The notes below the pieces were generated by a model. That model saw nothing but the letters and a program-made list of their open reading frames with translations. It ran no database searches and was not told the DNA's origin. Of a stretch of DNA of 64,000 nt, positions 9,282 to 17,800 are shown piece after piece; within the stretch, counting starts at the first letter, position 1; every line of letters starts with the position of its first letter. The position numbers and the translations under genes are program-made. Source of the DNA: Bacteroidota bacterium. Lineage in GTDB: Bacteria > Bacteroidota > Bacteroidia > Flavobacteriales > Weeksellaceae. Location of the stretch: contig JAEWOS010000032.1 of NCBI GenBank assembly GCA_023460855.1, forward strand, positions 59,414 to 123,413, in the 5' to 3' direction.

Positions 9282-9298
9282 AAATGTTTTAAACATTT
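9282..9298. promoter_or_regulatory. Candidate TetR operator palindrome
   Basis: AAATGTTT and AAACATTT form a perfect 8-bp inverted repeat around a single central T. It lies 47 bases upstream of the tetR ATG and 53 bases upstream of the tatD ATG, the position and size expected for an autoregulatory TetR site. It is AT-rich, so chance is possible. Confidence 0.45.
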
Positions 9299-9351
9299 AA
9301 CGAAACCGGCAGAAACCATGGAAATTCTAAACTTTATATTTATATTTGATT

Positions 9352-9975
9352 ATGCAGCTCTTTGATTTTCATCATCATAGAAAAAATTCTTCCGGCATCT
9401 ACAATCTCGAACTGTATGGTGAGGCACCGAAAACCACCTTTTCCGCAGGAATTCATCCGGCAGAGGTAACTGAAAATCATGCCAGTCAGCTTGAATGGCT
9501 TTATAAAATAAGCAACAGTAAAAACTGTGTGGCAATTGGTGAATGCGGGCTGGACGGAATTGTACAAACCGATTACACCCTTCAAAAGGAAATTTTCCGG
9601 GAACAGATTTTATGGGCAGAAAAAATCAAAAAACCGGTGATCATACATTGCGTACGGAAATTTCAGGATCTTCCCGAATTCAGAAAAATTAGTGAAATCC
9701 CAATGATTGTTCACGGATTCAACAAGAACAATGAAGTCGCAAAACAGTTGTTGAACATGGGCTTTTACCTGAGTTTTGGAAAAGCGCTGCTATACAGCTT
9801 ATCTTTGCAGCAGTGTTTCAAAGAAATTTCGGCTGACAGATTTTTTCTGGAGACCGACAATGCAGATTTCGAAATTGCAGACCTCTACCAGAAAGCTGCG
9901 GAAATCCGGAACTGCAGCACTGACGAAATAAATTTGCAGATTAAATCCAATTTTCAAAAGATTACCCAATTATAA
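9352..9975 (+). CDS. TatD family hydrolase
   Basis: This 207-residue cytoplasmic protein belongs to the TatD metal-dependent hydrolase (TIM-barrel) family, whose members act as deoxyribonucleases. Seen in order: FDFHHHRK near the start, in place of the usual DxHxH; AIGECGLDG with the metal-binding glutamate; PVIIHCVRKF with a metal histidine; VHGFNKNN with another histidine; and FLETDNADF with the late aspartate. It is shorter than typical TatD (about 255 residues) and the first motif has an HHH form, so it is a divergent or compact member. The ATG at 9352 was preferred to a TTG two codons upstream. tcdA begins 4 bases after its stop. Confidence 0.82.
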   Translation: MQLFDFHHHRKNSSGIYNLELYGEAPKTTFSAGIHPAEVTENHASQLEWLYKISNSKNCVAIGECGLDGIVQTDYTLQKEIFREQILWAEKIKKPVIIHCVRKFQDLPEFRKISEIPMIVHGFNKNNEVAKQLLNMGFYLSFGKALLYSLSLQQCFKEISADRFFLETDNADFEIADLYQKAAEIRNCSTDEINLQIKSNFQKITQL

Positions 9976-9978
9976 GAG

Positions 9979-10710
9979 ATGAGCAAAAAATGGCTGGAAA
10001 GAACCGAATTACTGATTAAAGAAGACGGACTGGAAAAACTGCGGGAAGCGAATGTTCTGGTGGTCGGTTTAGGCGGCGTAGGATCTTTTGCTGCAGAATT
10101 TCTGGCAAGAGCCGGGATCGGAAATATGACGATTGTGGACGGCGATACGGTAGATATAACCAACATCAACCGACAGCTTCCGGCACTGCATTCAACGGTT
10201 GGGAAAACCAAAGCAGAAATTGTTGCCCAAAGACTTTATGACATCAATCCGGAAATCAGGCTCACTGTAAAAACGGAATTTCTGAATCCGGAACAGATGG
10301 CTGAAGTTCTCGACGGAGAAAAATTCAATTATGTTCTTGACTGTATCGACAGTGTTTCCCCAAAACTTTCCCTGATTAAAGAAGCGCGGCGCAGGAAGAT
10401 CAAAATCGTTTCCGCGATGGGTGCAGGAGGAAAAACCGATCCTTCCAAAATTCTCGTGCGCGACATCAGCAAAACCAACAACTGCTATCTTGCAAAACAG
10501 GTTAGAAAAAGACTTAAGAAAGAAAGTGATATCCAGAAAGGCGTGCGTTGTGTTTTCAGCACCGAAATTCAGGACGAAAACAGTTTGCGGCTTACAGACG
10601 GCACCAATTTCAAGCGCTCTTTTTACGGCACCATCAGTTTTATTCCCGCAGCGTTCGGGTTATACGCTGCTGCAGAAGTTATTAATTACCTCACCAAAAA
10701 AAATGAGTGA
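9979..10710 (+). CDS. tcdA: tRNA threonylcarbamoyladenosine dehydratase (TcdA/CsdL)
   Basis: This ThiF/E1-like enzyme uses ATP to cyclise t6A37 of ANN-decoding tRNAs to ct6A in the cytoplasm. The 243-residue product shows the Rossmann ATP site (VVGLGGVGSFAAEFLARAG, residues 27-45), the D-G-D-x-V-D-I-T-N-I-N-R-Q motif at 54-66, and the CIDSVSPKLSLI region. The E. coli-like tail (ISFIPAAFGLYAAAEVI) is present. It starts 4 bases after tatD and its last 8 bases overlap the rnpA start, so the three genes look translationally coupled. Confidence 0.9.
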   Translation: MSKKWLERTELLIKEDGLEKLREANVLVVGLGGVGSFAAEFLARAGIGNMTIVDGDTVDITNINRQLPALHSTVGKTKAEIVAQRLYDINPEIRLTVKTEFLNPEQMAEVLDGEKFNYVLDCIDSVSPKLSLIKEARRRKIKIVSAMGAGGKTDPSKILVRDISKTNNCYLAKQVRKRLKKESDIQKGVRCVFSTEIQDENSLRLTDGTNFKRSFYGTISFIPAAFGLYAAAEVINYLTKKNE

Positions 10711-11080
10711 TCAAAAACTTCCGCGCAAAGAAAAACTGAAATCAAAAACGGAAATCGACCTGCTTTTTGCGAAAGGAAAATGGTACAGCTCGAATCAGCT
10801 TCGTGTGAAGGTTCTGGATTTAAGTAAGGAAGCACCGGAATTTAAAACGGAACTGCCAAAAACAGGATTTTCTGTTTCCAAAAAATTATTTAAAAAAGCA
10901 GTGGACAGAAATCGCATCAAAAGGCTTTTACGCGAAGCTTACAGGCATCATAAACCGCTCTTTCGTGAAAAATTCGGAGAAAAAACGCTCGCCATGATTT
11001 TCTGGACTTCCGCAGAATTACCAAAAAGTTTTCAGGAAGTGGAAAAGCATTTCCTAACCCTCTGCAATTCAAAAAAATAG
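10703..11080 (+). CDS. rnpA: Ribonuclease P protein component
   Basis: RnpA is the protein subunit of RNase P, which trims tRNA 5' leaders. The ATG at 10703-10705 gives a 125-residue basic protein beginning MSDQKLPRKEKLKSK. Family marks include an early F-A-K-G-K-W (the usual FxxG stretch), the GFSVSKKLFKKAVDRNRIKRLLREAYR motif region (residues 55-80), which carries the RNR signature, and a C-terminal KHFLTLC helix. The same frame is open upstream inside tcdA, but family length and the 8-base ATGA-type overlap with tcdA point to this start. Confidence 0.95.
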   Translation: MSDQKLPRKEKLKSKTEIDLLFAKGKWYSSNQLRVKVLDLSKEAPEFKTELPKTGFSVSKKLFKKAVDRNRIKRLLREAYRHHKPLFREKFGEKTLAMIFWTSAELPKSFQEVEKHFLTLCNSKK

Positions 11081-11143
11081 CAGATTTTCGTTTTGCATAA
11101 TATTTGCTAATTTGGCTTCAACACAATTTGATATTAATAAACT

Positions 11144-11791
11144 ATGTTAGACAATATTCCAATGCTTCCGTATGTGCTCAGCGCATTTATCGGAATCGGA
11201 CTTGCCGCAGCTTCAGGCTTCAGGGTTTTCTTGCCAATGTTTGCCGTGAGCCTTGCATCATATATGGGATGGATCCCGATGAGCGACAGTTTTGAATGGC
11301 TTGCCGGTCTGCCAACACTCATAACGACCGGAATTGCGACAGTGGTGGAAATTTTAGCCTATTACATTCCGTACGTCGATCATCTTCTCGACACAATTTC
11401 TGTACCACTTGCTACAGTTGCAGGTTCGGTGCTGTTTGCGAGCCAGTTTGCAGATCTGGGAACATTTCCGCAGTGGGCGCTTGCACTTATTGCCGGTGGC
11501 GGAACAGCTGCAGCAATCAGTTCGGGATTTGCGGGAACGCGCGCTGCATCCACCGCAACAACGGGCGGACTCGGAAATTCCGTCGTTGCAACAACCGAAA
11601 CTGCAGGAGCCGGAATTATGTCTGTACTGGCAATGGCTGCGCCGATTCTTGCGGCAATTGCAGCAGTAATCCTCGTTATTGTGGTAATCGTTTTAGGAAG
11701 AAAAATCTGGTCCAGGTTCAGACGGTTCAATTCGGATAAACCGGTCAAAACCATTGATGTGGAAGCTGTAGAACACAGAAAAATCGAATAA
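11144..11791 (+). CDS. DUF4126 domain-containing membrane protein
   Basis: This 215-residue inner-membrane protein matches the DUF4126 pattern: an opening GIGLAAASGFRVFLPMF stretch, EWLAGLPTLITTGIATVVEILAYY-type helices, VDHLLDTISVPLATVAG, and a Gly/Ala/Ser/Thr-rich middle (GGGTAAAISSGFAGTRAAST). It ends in a long hydrophobic helix (about residues 165-190) followed by a basic tail. About five to six membrane segments are visible. The biochemical role of the family is unknown. It stands alone between rnpA and a bidirectional terminator. Confidence 0.85.
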   Translation: MLDNIPMLPYVLSAFIGIGLAAASGFRVFLPMFAVSLASYMGWIPMSDSFEWLAGLPTLITTGIATVVEILAYYIPYVDHLLDTISVPLATVAGSVLFASQFADLGTFPQWALALIAGGGTAAAISSGFAGTRAASTATTGGLGNSVVATTETAGAGIMSVLAMAAPILAAIAAVILVIVVIVLGRKIWSRFRRFNSDKPVKTIDVEAVEHRKIE

Positions 11792-11816
11792 GCTGCACAG
11801 AAAAAATTCTATAAAA

Positions 11817-11842
11817 AATCCCCGGCAATGATGTCGGGGATT
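11817..11842. terminator. Bidirectional intrinsic terminator
   Basis: AATCCCCG (11817-11824) pairs with CGGGGATT (11835-11842) around a 10-base loop. A-rich sequence precedes the stem and T-rich sequence follows. It serves the convergent ends of the DUF4126 gene and of the acidic repeat-protein gene. Confidence 0.8.
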
Positions 11843-11867
11843 ATATTTTAACGTTCGTTCATCAGTT

Positions 11868-14384
11868 TCAGGCATTTCCGCCAAACTGATTACCTGACCG
11901 CAGTTCTTTTACTTCTGCAATTTTCTGTTCGAAATATTCTTTCTTTTCCGGATACTTTTCAATGAGTATCTGATAGCCGCGAATTGCCTTTGCATACAGT
12001 TTCTGTTCGGCATAAATACCGGCAAGCGTTTCAGTCATCAGATGCGAGATGTCTCCTTTTTTCTCTCTTACAACGAAAGTACTTTCATCTTTCAGCTGCG
12101 AAATTTTAGGCTCATTTTCGATGAATTTTTCAATGGCCTGATCCTTTACCGCAGAAACTTCAGGCTCAGTCTGCTCAACAGTAAGCTGCTGTTCCGTGTG
12201 AATTTCAGGATCAGTAGCTGTTTCCGAAAACTGAACGGTATTACGGTCGATTTTCAGCCAGCTTTGCCAAGTGGTGATGAACTTCGGAATATTGCTCGGC
12301 TTTTCCTGAACTACCTCATTTTCTTTCGCAACAGGCTCTGCAATAACTTCTTCGTTGGCGTCCGCCGGAACATCAGCTTCCGGTTCCTGATTCTGATTCT
12401 GCGGCAAATCATCAACCTGGTCTTCGTGTTTTACAGGAGTTTCAGGATTATTAGAAGGTTCTTTCTCGCTGACCGCATCTGTTTTTTGCTCAGAAATTTT
12501 CGCTTCATTGGAAACAGTTTCTGCAGGTTGGGATGATTTTTCTGTGAGAAGTGCGTCCGGTTTTTGCTGTGGAATACTCATTGGCTTCCATCCCGAATTT
12601 TTTTTCTGGGTATGCGTTGCTTCCGGTTCTTTTTCAACCTGCTCTGAAACTTTTTCTTCAACAGAATCTGTTTCTGCTTTGGATGCCGTTTCCCGTACCT
12701 TTTCAGCCTGATTCTCTTTTACGGTTTTTTCGACCGGTTTTTCGTCGGCATCATGATTTTCCTGAAAATTAACTTCACCGTTGTGCGGAGGATCCTTTTC
12801 AGCTACCGTTTCGGTTTTTTTCGCTTTCTTTTCCTGAATTTTTCTTTCCACTTCTTCAATCAGCTTCTTCATTTCCAGTTCGTGTCTGCTCAATTCAGGC
12901 TGTGCAGTCCGTGGCTCCTGTTGCTCTGTAATATCTTGAGCGGATTTGGAAGGCCTGACCTGGACTTCAGGCATAAATGCGCCTACATCTCCATAACTCA
13001 CCTGGCTGTCCGATTCCGGCTCCGGATTTTCCGTAGAAACTTTTTCCGGTTTTTGTTTTGATTCTGTGACGATATTTTCCTGAACATCCTTTTCAGCCAG
13101 TAATTCCTTTTCTTCCGTGACTTCCGGAATTTCCTCGGATGCAGGAGTCTGTTGCTGTTTTGCACCGTCCCGAACGAGATTCACAGCTTCGCCTTCCTCT
13201 GCAATTCGTTCGATTTCAGACTTCTGGGCAGTTTCGAATTCGCCGGTGCTTCCTGTTACTGTTTTCTCTGCTTCCTTCAGTACTTCTTCCTTCTTTTCTA
13301 CATTTTCAAGCACTTCTATATCATCCGCAGTCGGCTGTTCAGCACTTTGAACAGGCTTCTCCGTAACGAGCTTCCCTGCCTCTTTCGTCATTTCGATATC
13401 GATTTTTGCAGGAGCCGTTTCATTCATGAAATTTTCTTCTCCCTGGAACAGTATTCTGTTTGGTTCCCCTTCTACAATTACAGCAGTTGGCTGTACTTCC
13501 TCTCTTCCAATCCGGCCTTCAACTAAAAATTTAGTTTCGTCTGCATCAGGCTTCATTTCAGTTGGTTTTATTCCTTCTGAAGGCATTTCCTGCTGTCGGA
13601 CTGAATCTGTATTTGATTCAATTTTTTGATTAGTTGAAAAATCTTTTCTTGCTTCGAAAATTTCTGAGGAAATATCTTTTTCATTTTCCAGCAGTTTTTC
13701 TTCTGTATCAGAAGCAGGTTCCTGTTTTTGAGCAGCTGTTTCTACAATATCCTGAGCCGAAATTTTTTCTCCAGACTCGCTTTTCAGTGCAATTTCGGTA
13801 TCTTCAGCAGAAACAATTTTTCCGTTGTTATCAATTTCTGACTGAATATCTTTTTTTGTTTCCTGAAGCTGTTCTTCCGCATGAGAAACGGGTTGTTCAG
13901 TTGCCACCGCTGTTTCCACTATTTCCTGATCGGTAACTTCCTGTCCCTGTTCAGACTTAATTTCATTTGCAGAAATTTTGTTGTGCTCTTTATCTTCAGA
14001 TGAACCATCATTTTTGGCTTCAACCATCTCTTCTTCTACATGTGATGCGGGTTGTTCAGTTGCTTCCGCTGTTTCAACAATTTCTTTTGCTGAAAAATCC
14101 TCAGTTCGTGCACTTTCGTTTACGTTATTTTTCTGATGAGAAACCGCAGGCAGTTTACCGTTGATAAACTGGTACAGGATTTTTTTGTCGGTGGTATAAG
14201 CTGCGGTGCGGGTCAGTTCTTTTTGATAGAGCTCAGGGCTAAACCTGGAAATCGCCATCAGATGAAGTGCGCGCAGACTCTGCATGTAAGGTTTTGAATT
14301 TATTTCCTCACTCAGAAGTTTAATATCGGATTCCGTGATCAGTTCGGGAGACTGAATCAGGTTCAGGATTCTTTCATTCATCAT
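11868..14384 (-). CDS. Large acidic repeat protein with C-terminal TPR-like helices
   Basis: This 838-residue protein has three parts. Residues 1-81 form a helical N-terminal segment (LNLIQSPELITESD, LRALHLMAISRF). Residues about 90-735 are low-complexity and rich in Glu, Lys, Thr, Gln and Pro, with three degenerate repeats of 53-58 residues at 97-250 that begin with EIVETA or DIVETA. Residues about 760-838 are TPR-like (LAGIYAEQKLYAKAIRGYQILIEKYPEKKEYF). No signal peptide or membrane segment is visible, so it is predicted cytoplasmic and largely disordered. The ATG lies 1 base after the lptE stop, so it is coupled to lptE and to the sigma-54 activator gene before it. Its function is not recognised. 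Confidence 0.85.
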   Translation of the reverse strand: MMNERILNLIQSPELITESDIKLLSEEINSKPYMQSLRALHLMAISRFSPELYQKELTRTAAYTTDKKILYQFINGKLPAVSHQKNNVNESARTEDFSAKEIVETAEATEQPASHVEEEMVEAKNDGSSEDKEHNKISANEIKSEQGQEVTDQEIVETAVATEQPVSHAEEQLQETKKDIQSEIDNNGKIVSAEDTEIALKSESGEKISAQDIVETAAQKQEPASDTEEKLLENEKDISSEIFEARKDFSTNQKIESNTDSVRQQEMPSEGIKPTEMKPDADETKFLVEGRIGREEVQPTAVIVEGEPNRILFQGEENFMNETAPAKIDIEMTKEAGKLVTEKPVQSAEQPTADDIEVLENVEKKEEVLKEAEKTVTGSTGEFETAQKSEIERIAEEGEAVNLVRDGAKQQQTPASEEIPEVTEEKELLAEKDVQENIVTESKQKPEKVSTENPEPESDSQVSYGDVGAFMPEVQVRPSKSAQDITEQQEPRTAQPELSRHELEMKKLIEEVERKIQEKKAKKTETVAEKDPPHNGEVNFQENHDADEKPVEKTVKENQAEKVRETASKAETDSVEEKVSEQVEKEPEATHTQKKNSGWKPMSIPQQKPDALLTEKSSQPAETVSNEAKISEQKTDAVSEKEPSNNPETPVKHEDQVDDLPQNQNQEPEADVPADANEEVIAEPVAKENEVVQEKPSNIPKFITTWQSWLKIDRNTVQFSETATDPEIHTEQQLTVEQTEPEVSAVKDQAIEKFIENEPKISQLKDESTFVVREKKGDISHLMTETLAGIYAEQKLYAKAIRGYQILIEKYPEKKEYFEQKIAEVKELRSGNQFGGNA
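13640..14090 (-). repeat. Three coding repeats in the acidic protein
   Basis: The segments around 14090-14040, 13930-13880 and 13760-13710 resemble one another at the DNA as well as the protein level; for example GGTTGTTCAGTTGC occurs in the first two. They encode the EIVETA...EQPASH...EE units. They look like tandem duplications in a disordered linker rather than a mobile repeat. Confidence 0.7.
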
Positions 14385-14385
14385 A

Positions 14386-14937
14386 TTACCAGTCAGCTAC
14401 AATATCGTTAAAAATTTTGTTGATTATCCTTTCGTTTACCAGAGCAACCTGGGCAGTTTCAATCTGCGACTGATCCAGTTCACTGGAAAACACCGCTTCA
14501 TCAGAATAATTACGTTCGAAACTCTTATCTGGCTCAATTGAATTTTCATAGCGCACTTTCACCGTAATTGTTAGTTTATTCTGTGCTGCCTGAATTACCG
14601 CACCTGTATTTCCGGTTACCGGAGCTGAAATTGTGGTCGGGCTAATAATATAATCGATGATTTCTCCTTCGATAAGAATATGCGGATTCTCTGTTGTTCC
14701 TTTCAGCGTTGTTCTTTGCAAAAATCTCCGCTGAATATCAATATTAAACTGCTGCGCAAGTGTGGGATTTACCAAAGGTGCATTATTGATAAACTCATTG
14801 ATCTGAATGGTTTTATAATCTTCCGTAAGCGAGGAGCCCGAAAAACTGTAGCATGACTGCAGCAAAAGCGCAAATAACGGCAGGAAAGCCAGCCTCATAT
14901 TACTGAAAGAAAAACCAAATTTTTGAAGCTGCTTCAT
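14386..14937 (-). CDS. lptE: LptE-like outer membrane LPS-assembly lipoprotein
   Basis: LptE partners LptD in the outer-membrane LPS translocon. The product is a lipoprotein: FALLLQSC places the lipid-modified cysteine at residue 29 from the ATG at 14937. The mature part begins YSFSGSSLTEDYKTIQINEF, the usual LptE opening in Bacteroidota, followed by FNIDIQRRFLQRTTL and a LTITVKVRYEN strand region. The length of 183 residues is normal. The ATG at 14937 is one base beyond the sigma-54 activator stop; an internal ATG at 14898 would give a minimal 16-residue signal and is the alternative. The acidic repeat protein gene follows 1 base after the stop. Confidence 0.88.
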   Translation of the reverse strand: MKQLQKFGFSFSNMRLAFLPLFALLLQSCYSFSGSSLTEDYKTIQINEFINNAPLVNPTLAQQFNIDIQRRFLQRTTLKGTTENPHILIEGEIIDYIISPTTISAPVTGNTGAVIQAAQNKLTITVKVRYENSIEPDKSFERNYSDEAVFSSELDQSQIETAQVALVNERIINKIFNDIVADW

Positions 14938-14938
14938 C

Positions 14939-16216
14939 TTAATCTTCCAAGTTATACTGTTTGATTTTGCGGTAAAGCGTTCGCTGAGAAATACCCAGCT
15001 CTTCTGCGGCTTTATTCCTTCTTCCTTTATGCTTATCGAGAGCAAGGACAATAAGTTCGCGCTCATTATTCTGTAGCGAAAGTGACGCCGGTTGTGCTTC
15101 TTCCACTTCTACATCCACTACATCTTCGTATTCATCTTCATTATTGGCAGATGACATCGTGGAACCTGCAGGATTTCTGTTTTCAAAATACAGCAACGAA
15201 TTCTGGTTTTCCGTATTTGCAGAAGGCGTATAAATCCGGTTAATGAGATTCTGCTCCTGATTTGTGAGCGAATTATTTCCTTTATTCTTAATGAGTTCTG
15301 ACGTCAGTGTTTTCAGATCGTTGATATCATTACGCATATCAAAAAGGATTTTATACATAATTTCCCGTTCTGAATGAAACTCTGAATTGGAAACACCTGC
15401 ATGATTTTTCTGAACAACGGCCGGAAGATTCGTCTGCATCGGAATATATTCGGCAAGTTTTGTGGAATTGACTTCACGGTTTTGTTCCACGACAGTCATC
15501 TGTTCCACGAGGTTTCGAAGCTGCCGTACATTTCCGGGGAAACTGTAATTTTCCAGATAATTTACGGCGTCATCGGAAAGCCTGAGTTCAGGCATTCTGT
15601 ATTTTTCGGCAAAATCAATTGCAAACTTTCTGAAAAGCAGGTGAATATCGCCTTTTCTTTCGCGCAGCGCAGGCATATCGATCTGAACGGTATTCAATCG
15701 ATAGTACAAATCTTCGCGGAATCTTCCGTCCTGAATTGCCTTCATCATGTTGACATTTGTAGCAGCCACTATTCGAACATTCGTTTTCTGAATCTGTGAT
15801 GAACCTACTTTCATGAACTCGCCGCTTTCCAGCACTCTTAAAAGACGAACCTGCGTCTGAAGCGGCAGTTCGCCAACCTCATCCAGGAAAATAGTTCCGC
15901 CGTCCGCAACTTCAAAATATCCTTTTCTCGTTGTTGTAGCGCCTGTAAAAGCACCTTTTTCGTGCCCGAAAAGCTCGGAATCGATAGTACCTTCCGGAAT
16001 CGCCCCACAGTTTACCACAATATACGGCTGATGCTTGCGCCGTGATTCGGAATGAATAATTTTAGGAATATACTCTTTACCAACTCCGGATTCGCCGATT
16101 ACCAGAACAGAAATATCGGTAGGAGCAACCTGCATTGCTTTTTCGAGCGCACGGTTCAGCGCAGGATAATTTCCAATGATACCGAAGCGGTTTTTTAAAG
16201 ACTGTAAATCTGCCAT
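14939..16216 (-). CDS. Sigma-54-dependent transcriptional activator without receiver domain
   Basis: This 425-residue bacterial enhancer-binding protein opens directly with the AAA+ domain. Walker A GESGVGKE is at 41-48, the sigma-54-contacting loop GAFTGA is at 88-93, Walker B GGTIFLDEV at 107-115, and the sensor regions follow (GSSQIQKTNVRIVAATN, FREDLYYRLN). A linker of about 120 residues rich in Asn and Glu leads to a Fis-type helix-turn-helix at the end (KGRRNKAAEELGISQRTLYRKIKQY). With no N-terminal receiver, GAF or PAS domain it may be constitutively active or controlled by a partner. It is the first gene of a tight unit with lptE and the acidic repeat protein. Confidence 0.93.
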   Translation of the reverse strand: MADLQSLKNRFGIIGNYPALNRALEKAMQVAPTDISVLVIGESGVGKEYIPKIIHSESRRKHQPYIVVNCGAIPEGTIDSELFGHEKGAFTGATTTRKGYFEVADGGTIFLDEVGELPLQTQVRLLRVLESGEFMKVGSSQIQKTNVRIVAATNVNMMKAIQDGRFREDLYYRLNTVQIDMPALRERKGDIHLLFRKFAIDFAEKYRMPELRLSDDAVNYLENYSFPGNVRQLRNLVEQMTVVEQNREVNSTKLAEYIPMQTNLPAVVQKNHAGVSNSEFHSEREIMYKILFDMRNDINDLKTLTSELIKNKGNNSLTNQEQNLINRIYTPSANTENQNSLLYFENRNPAGSTMSSANNEDEYEDVVDVEVEEAQPASLSLQNNERELIVLALDKHKGRRNKAAEELGISQRTLYRKIKQYNLED

Positions 16217-16249
16217 TTAATGATTTGAATTTTTTTGCAAATACACCTG

Positions 16250-17698
16250 TTACGGCGCTTCTGCTGTTACGGTTTCCCCGATTAATGTTCCCTGCGTGTT
16301 ATCGAACACATATACATTCACCAGATCGCCCAGTTTCTGACCTTCGATTTTATCAAACACACAGACTGCATTCTGCGAATTGCGCCCTTTCCACTGGTGT
16401 TCATTTTTCTTTGAGGTTCCTTCGATCAGAACTTCGTGAATCCTTCCAACATAAGATTTCATACGCATTCTTGAAAGATCGCCCTGCAGTTTGATGACCT
16501 CTGCAAGCCTTCTTTGCTTGACATCCGCGGGAACATCGTCTTCCATTTTTTTGTGTGCAGGCGTTCCCGGACGTTCGGAATAGGCGAACATATAACCGTA
16601 GTCGTATTCCACTTCTTTCATCAGGGAAATTGTATCCTGATGGTCTGCTTCTGTTTCGCCGCAGAATCCGACAATCATATCCTGAGAAAAAGCGATTTCC
16701 GGGACAATTTTTTTAGCTTCAGCAATCAGGCTCAGATATTCTTCACGCGTATGCTGCCTGTTCATTTTTTCGAGCATGGAATTACTGCCGCTTTGAACCG
16801 GAAGATGCACGTATTTGCAGATGTTATCATATTTAGCCATCATGCGGAACACATCGAGGCTCATATCCTGCGGATTGGAAGTTGCAAAACGAATTCTCAT
16901 TCCCGGAACTTCTTTCGCGACCATTTCCAGCAAATGAGCAAAATCCACGGCTGTTGCTTTCTGTAAATCGGTCGCTTTATCAAAATCCTTTTTCGGACCG
17001 CCGCCATACCACAGGTAAGAATCTACATTCTGTCCGAGCAATGTCACTTCCTTGTAACCGCTGTTCCATAGCTCTTTACATTCCTCCAGAATGGAATGCG
17101 GATCGCGGCTTCTTTCGCGGCCCCGCGTAAAAGGAACCACACAAAACGTACACATATTGTCACAACCTCTTGTAATTGTAACGAAAGCGGTAACACCGTT
17201 TCCTCCAAGGCGGACCGGATTGATATCCGCATACGTTTCTTCTTTCGAAAGTATTACATTAATCGCATCTTTTCCTCCGTCTGTTTCTTTTAAGAGATTC
17301 GGGAGATCGCGGTAAGCATCCGGACCAACAACGAGATCAACGAGATGTTCTTCTTCCAGAAATTTCGTTTTCAGGCGTTCCGCCATACAGCCAAGAACAC
17401 CGACGGTAAGTCCCGGATTATCATTTTTCAGATTTTTGAACTGGGAAAGCCTCATACGCACTGTCTGCTCTGCTTTTTCCCGGATCGAACAGGTATTCAG
17501 CAGAATCAGATCTGCTTCCGCAACATCGGTGGTAGTATTGTATCCCTGTTCATTCAGGATGGAAGCAACGATTTCACTGTCAGAAAAATTCATCTGACAC
17601 CCGTAACTTTCCAGAAAAAGTTTCCGGGAGTTTTCGGGTTTTTCTGCGATAGCAAACGCTTCACCCTGTTTTGTTTCGTCTATATATTTTTCCTGCAC
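16250..17698 (-). CDS. miaB: tRNA-2-methylthio-N6-dimethylallyladenosine synthase MiaB
   Basis: MiaB is a radical-SAM enzyme that adds the 2-methylthio group to i6A37 of tRNA. The three cysteines of the N-terminal UPF0004 domain appear in SYGCQMN (C34), LLNTCSIREKA and GVLGCMAERL. The radical-SAM cluster motif is GCDNMCTFCVVPFTRGRE. A C-terminal TRAM domain is seen (VGRIHEVLIEGTSKKNEHQWKGR). The 482-residue length is typical for Bacteroidota. It starts at the ATG 17696-17698 with a -7 box at 17761-17768, and lies 33 bases upstream of the sigma-54 activator gene. Confidence 0.96.
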   Translation of the reverse strand: MQEKYIDETKQGEAFAIAEKPENSRKLFLESYGCQMNFSDSEIVASILNEQGYNTTTDVAEADLILLNTCSIREKAEQTVRMRLSQFKNLKNDNPGLTVGVLGCMAERLKTKFLEEEHLVDLVVGPDAYRDLPNLLKETDGGKDAINVILSKEETYADINPVRLGGNGVTAFVTITRGCDNMCTFCVVPFTRGRERSRDPHSILEECKELWNSGYKEVTLLGQNVDSYLWYGGGPKKDFDKATDLQKATAVDFAHLLEMVAKEVPGMRIRFATSNPQDMSLDVFRMMAKYDNICKYVHLPVQSGSNSMLEKMNRQHTREEYLSLIAEAKKIVPEIAFSQDMIVGFCGETEADHQDTISLMKEVEYDYGYMFAYSERPGTPAHKKMEDDVPADVKQRRLAEVIKLQGDLSRMRMKSYVGRIHEVLIEGTSKKNEHQWKGRNSQNAVCVFDKIEGQKLGDLVNVYVFDNTQGTLIGETVTAEAP

Positions 17699-17760
17699 AG
17701 ATTCTAAATTTCAAAATTCAAAAAGCGAATAAAACTCGGCTTTTCTATTCAATCAGTTTG

Positions 17761-17768
17761 CAAAGATA
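17761..17768 (-). promoter_or_regulatory. miaB -7 promoter box
   Basis: On the minus strand TATCTTTG matches TAnnTTTG. The predicted transcript start is near 17755, about 57 bases before the miaB ATG. No clear -33 element was seen. Confidence 0.45.
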
Positions 17769-17800
17769 AGGAAAAATGTGACAGAATGGCAGAATAAAAT

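Noticed and set aside
9341..9348. TATATTTG as a tatD promoter
   Set aside because: It matches the -7 consensus but ends only 3 bases before the tatD ATG, so transcription would start inside the gene. Probably chance, unless the mRNA is leaderless.
13640..14090. Possible CRISPR-like or mobile direct repeats
   Set aside because: The repeats are degenerate, spaced by about 160-175 bases, and stay in the reading frame of the acidic protein, so they are coding duplications.
12042..14164. Several plus-strand open frames of 65-165 codons opposite the acidic repeat protein
   Set aside because: They are mirror frames of a Glu/Lys-rich gene, which yield Phe/Leu/Ser-rich translations without any domain, signal or promoter. 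The minus-strand gene has coupled starts and folded ends.
14938..15066. An upstream extension of lptE to 15066 overlapping the sigma-54 activator
   Set aside because: It would add 43 residues before the lipoprotein signal. The ATG at 14937, one base after the preceding stop region, gives a proper lipobox protein.
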